Under the pieces are notes generated by a model, which saw only the letters and a program-made list of their open reading frames with translations, made no database searches and was not told the origin of the DNA. From contig JAIXKI010000015.1 in NCBI GenBank assembly GCA_026936105.1, positions 137,498-201,497 of the forward strand: a stretch of DNA of 64,000 nucleotides. Direction: 5' to 3'. This DNA is from Chitinophagales bacterium (lineage in GTDB: Bacteria; Bacteroidota; Bacteroidia; Chitinophagales; Chitinophagaceae). A program made the translations under genes and the position numbers. Positions within the stretch are counted from its first letter, which is position 1, and each line of letters starts with the position of its first letter. This document shows positions 63,421-64,000 of this stretch, in pieces.

Positions 63421-64000
63421 ATGAAAAAGCTTATACTTTTTTCTTTATGCTTACCCTTACTGTCAACAGTGATTTCAGGCCAGGTCAGGATTAAAAAAGA
63501 TAATAACAAGGATACCCAGAAGAAAGAGACTAAGAAAGATGCTCAATCACCCCCCTTAAAAACTGAAACGATTTTTATTCCTCCTATGCTAAATACGAAA
63601 TACGATTTCAGCAATGTAAAGATCTGCATTGATAAATCAAACAATTATGATCCGGGGCCCAGGTTATCCAAGGCTTACCCTGAAATACCAAAACTCAACA
63701 GCAATGGGCAACTGGAACCTCAGGTAATTCGTCAAAAACTAACGGCCGAAACAAATAAAATGTGGCCAAATGAGTCAGAGATCACGGTAGCATTCGCTCC
63801 AAATCAGACAACAAACTTTGTGATTGAAAAAGTAAAACAATATGCCAGGGAGTGGGAAAAAGTCGCCAACATAAGTTTTTCCTTTATAACCGACTGGAAA
63901 AATGCCCATGTGAAAGTCAGTTTTATTAAAGGTGGAAGCTGGTCGTGGATGGGAAGAGAAGTGTTGAATAATCCCACGGAACAAACGACGATGAATTTTG
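63421..64000 (+). CDS. Secreted astacin-like (M12-type) metallopeptidase, 3' partial
   Basis: ATG 63421 opens a frame running off the right end (193 codons visible). The signal peptide LILFSLCLPLLSTVISGQ is followed by a basic low-complexity stretch (KKDNNKDTQKKETKKDAQ) and a prodomain-like region. The catalytic domain begins at KMWPNESEITVAFAPNQTTNFVIEKVKQYAREWEKVANISFSF and GSWSWMGREV...TTMNF, the usual opening of bacterial astacin/matrixin-like peptidases. The HExxH zinc site would lie beyond the window, so the family call rests on the N-terminal half. Confidence 0.72.
   Translation, partial: MKKLILFSLCLPLLSTVISGQVRIKKDNNKDTQKKETKKDAQSPPLKTETIFIPPMLNTKYDFSNVKICIDKSNNYDPGPRLSKAYPEIPKLNSNGQLEPQVIRQKLTAETNKMWPNESEITVAFAPNQTTNFVIEKVKQYAREWEKVANISFSFITDWKNAHVKVSFIKGGSWSWMGREVLNNPTEQTTMNF

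Noticed and set aside
1-64000. CRISPR array, prophage or rRNA operon
   Set aside because: No regularly spaced repeats, phage structural genes or rRNA sequence were found.

Overview
The window reads as chromosome of a Bacteroidota bacterium, most likely from the Chitinophagaceae/Chitinophagales side of the phylum. The evidence is a PorT/SprT-type secretion protein, a type IX (T9SS) sorting domain, a RemB/Wzi-like outer-membrane protein, a bacterial geranylgeranylglyceryl-phosphate-synthase-type enzyme, the absence of clear Shine-Dalgarno sequences, and repeated TAnnTTTG or TATCTTCG promoter elements close to start codons. The species cannot be read from the sequence. No CRISPR array, prophage or rRNA was seen. 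One tRNA gene and one intact insertion sequence were found.

Layout. 0-10 kb: envelope and housekeeping genes (porT 3' part, RemB/Wzi-like, pyrC, MutS-domain ATPase, M1 peptidase, YifB ATPase). This stretch holds two copies of a four-helix-bundle (S23/IVS-type) gene, each between imperfect inverted repeats; the second copy is frameshifted. 10.7-18.3 kb: an ABC exporter, an overlapping GH13-GH127 glycoside hydrolase pair, thiolase and pyrD. 18.3-25.5 kb is the most accessory-looking block: a decayed secreted SUEL-type lectin with a T9SS tail and two in-frame stops, a secreted class-3 lipase, a secreted protein with a Cys-rich hydrophobic tail, an outer-membrane barrel protein and a HisKA_3/LuxR two-component pair. 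25.5-45.6 kb is conserved housekeeping: rsmE, dnaB, pheT, zapA with a small coiled-coil partner, rny, rplS, tatA, gatA, purA, relA/spoT, tRNA-Leu, tig, two different clpP genes and clpX. 45.7-56.3 kb: two very small genes, a vitamin-B12-dependent ribonucleotide reductase, a GGGPS-type prenyltransferase, an M28 peptidase, a LytS/LytTR pair and dxs.

56.3-61.6 kb holds a propeller-type sensor kinase and its LuxR-type regulator, which an IS1634-family element has separated. The element lies between perfect 84-bp direct repeats that duplicate the 3' end of the kinase gene, and the kinase now takes its stop codon from the IS end. The window closes with a PD40-propeller lipoprotein, about 740 bp without a convincing gene, and the 5' part of a secreted astacin-like metallopeptidase.

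Themes. Tig, ClpP and ClpX form a protein quality-control cluster. Dxs and the GGGPS-type enzyme are both isoprenoid genes. PorT and the T9SS tail suggest a type IX secretion system is or was in use. The observations I would follow first are the long IS target duplication, the lectin pseudogene with two stops, the Cys-rich tail protein, the inverted-repeat four-helix-bundle cassettes, and the structured leader between a promoter and tRNA-Leu.
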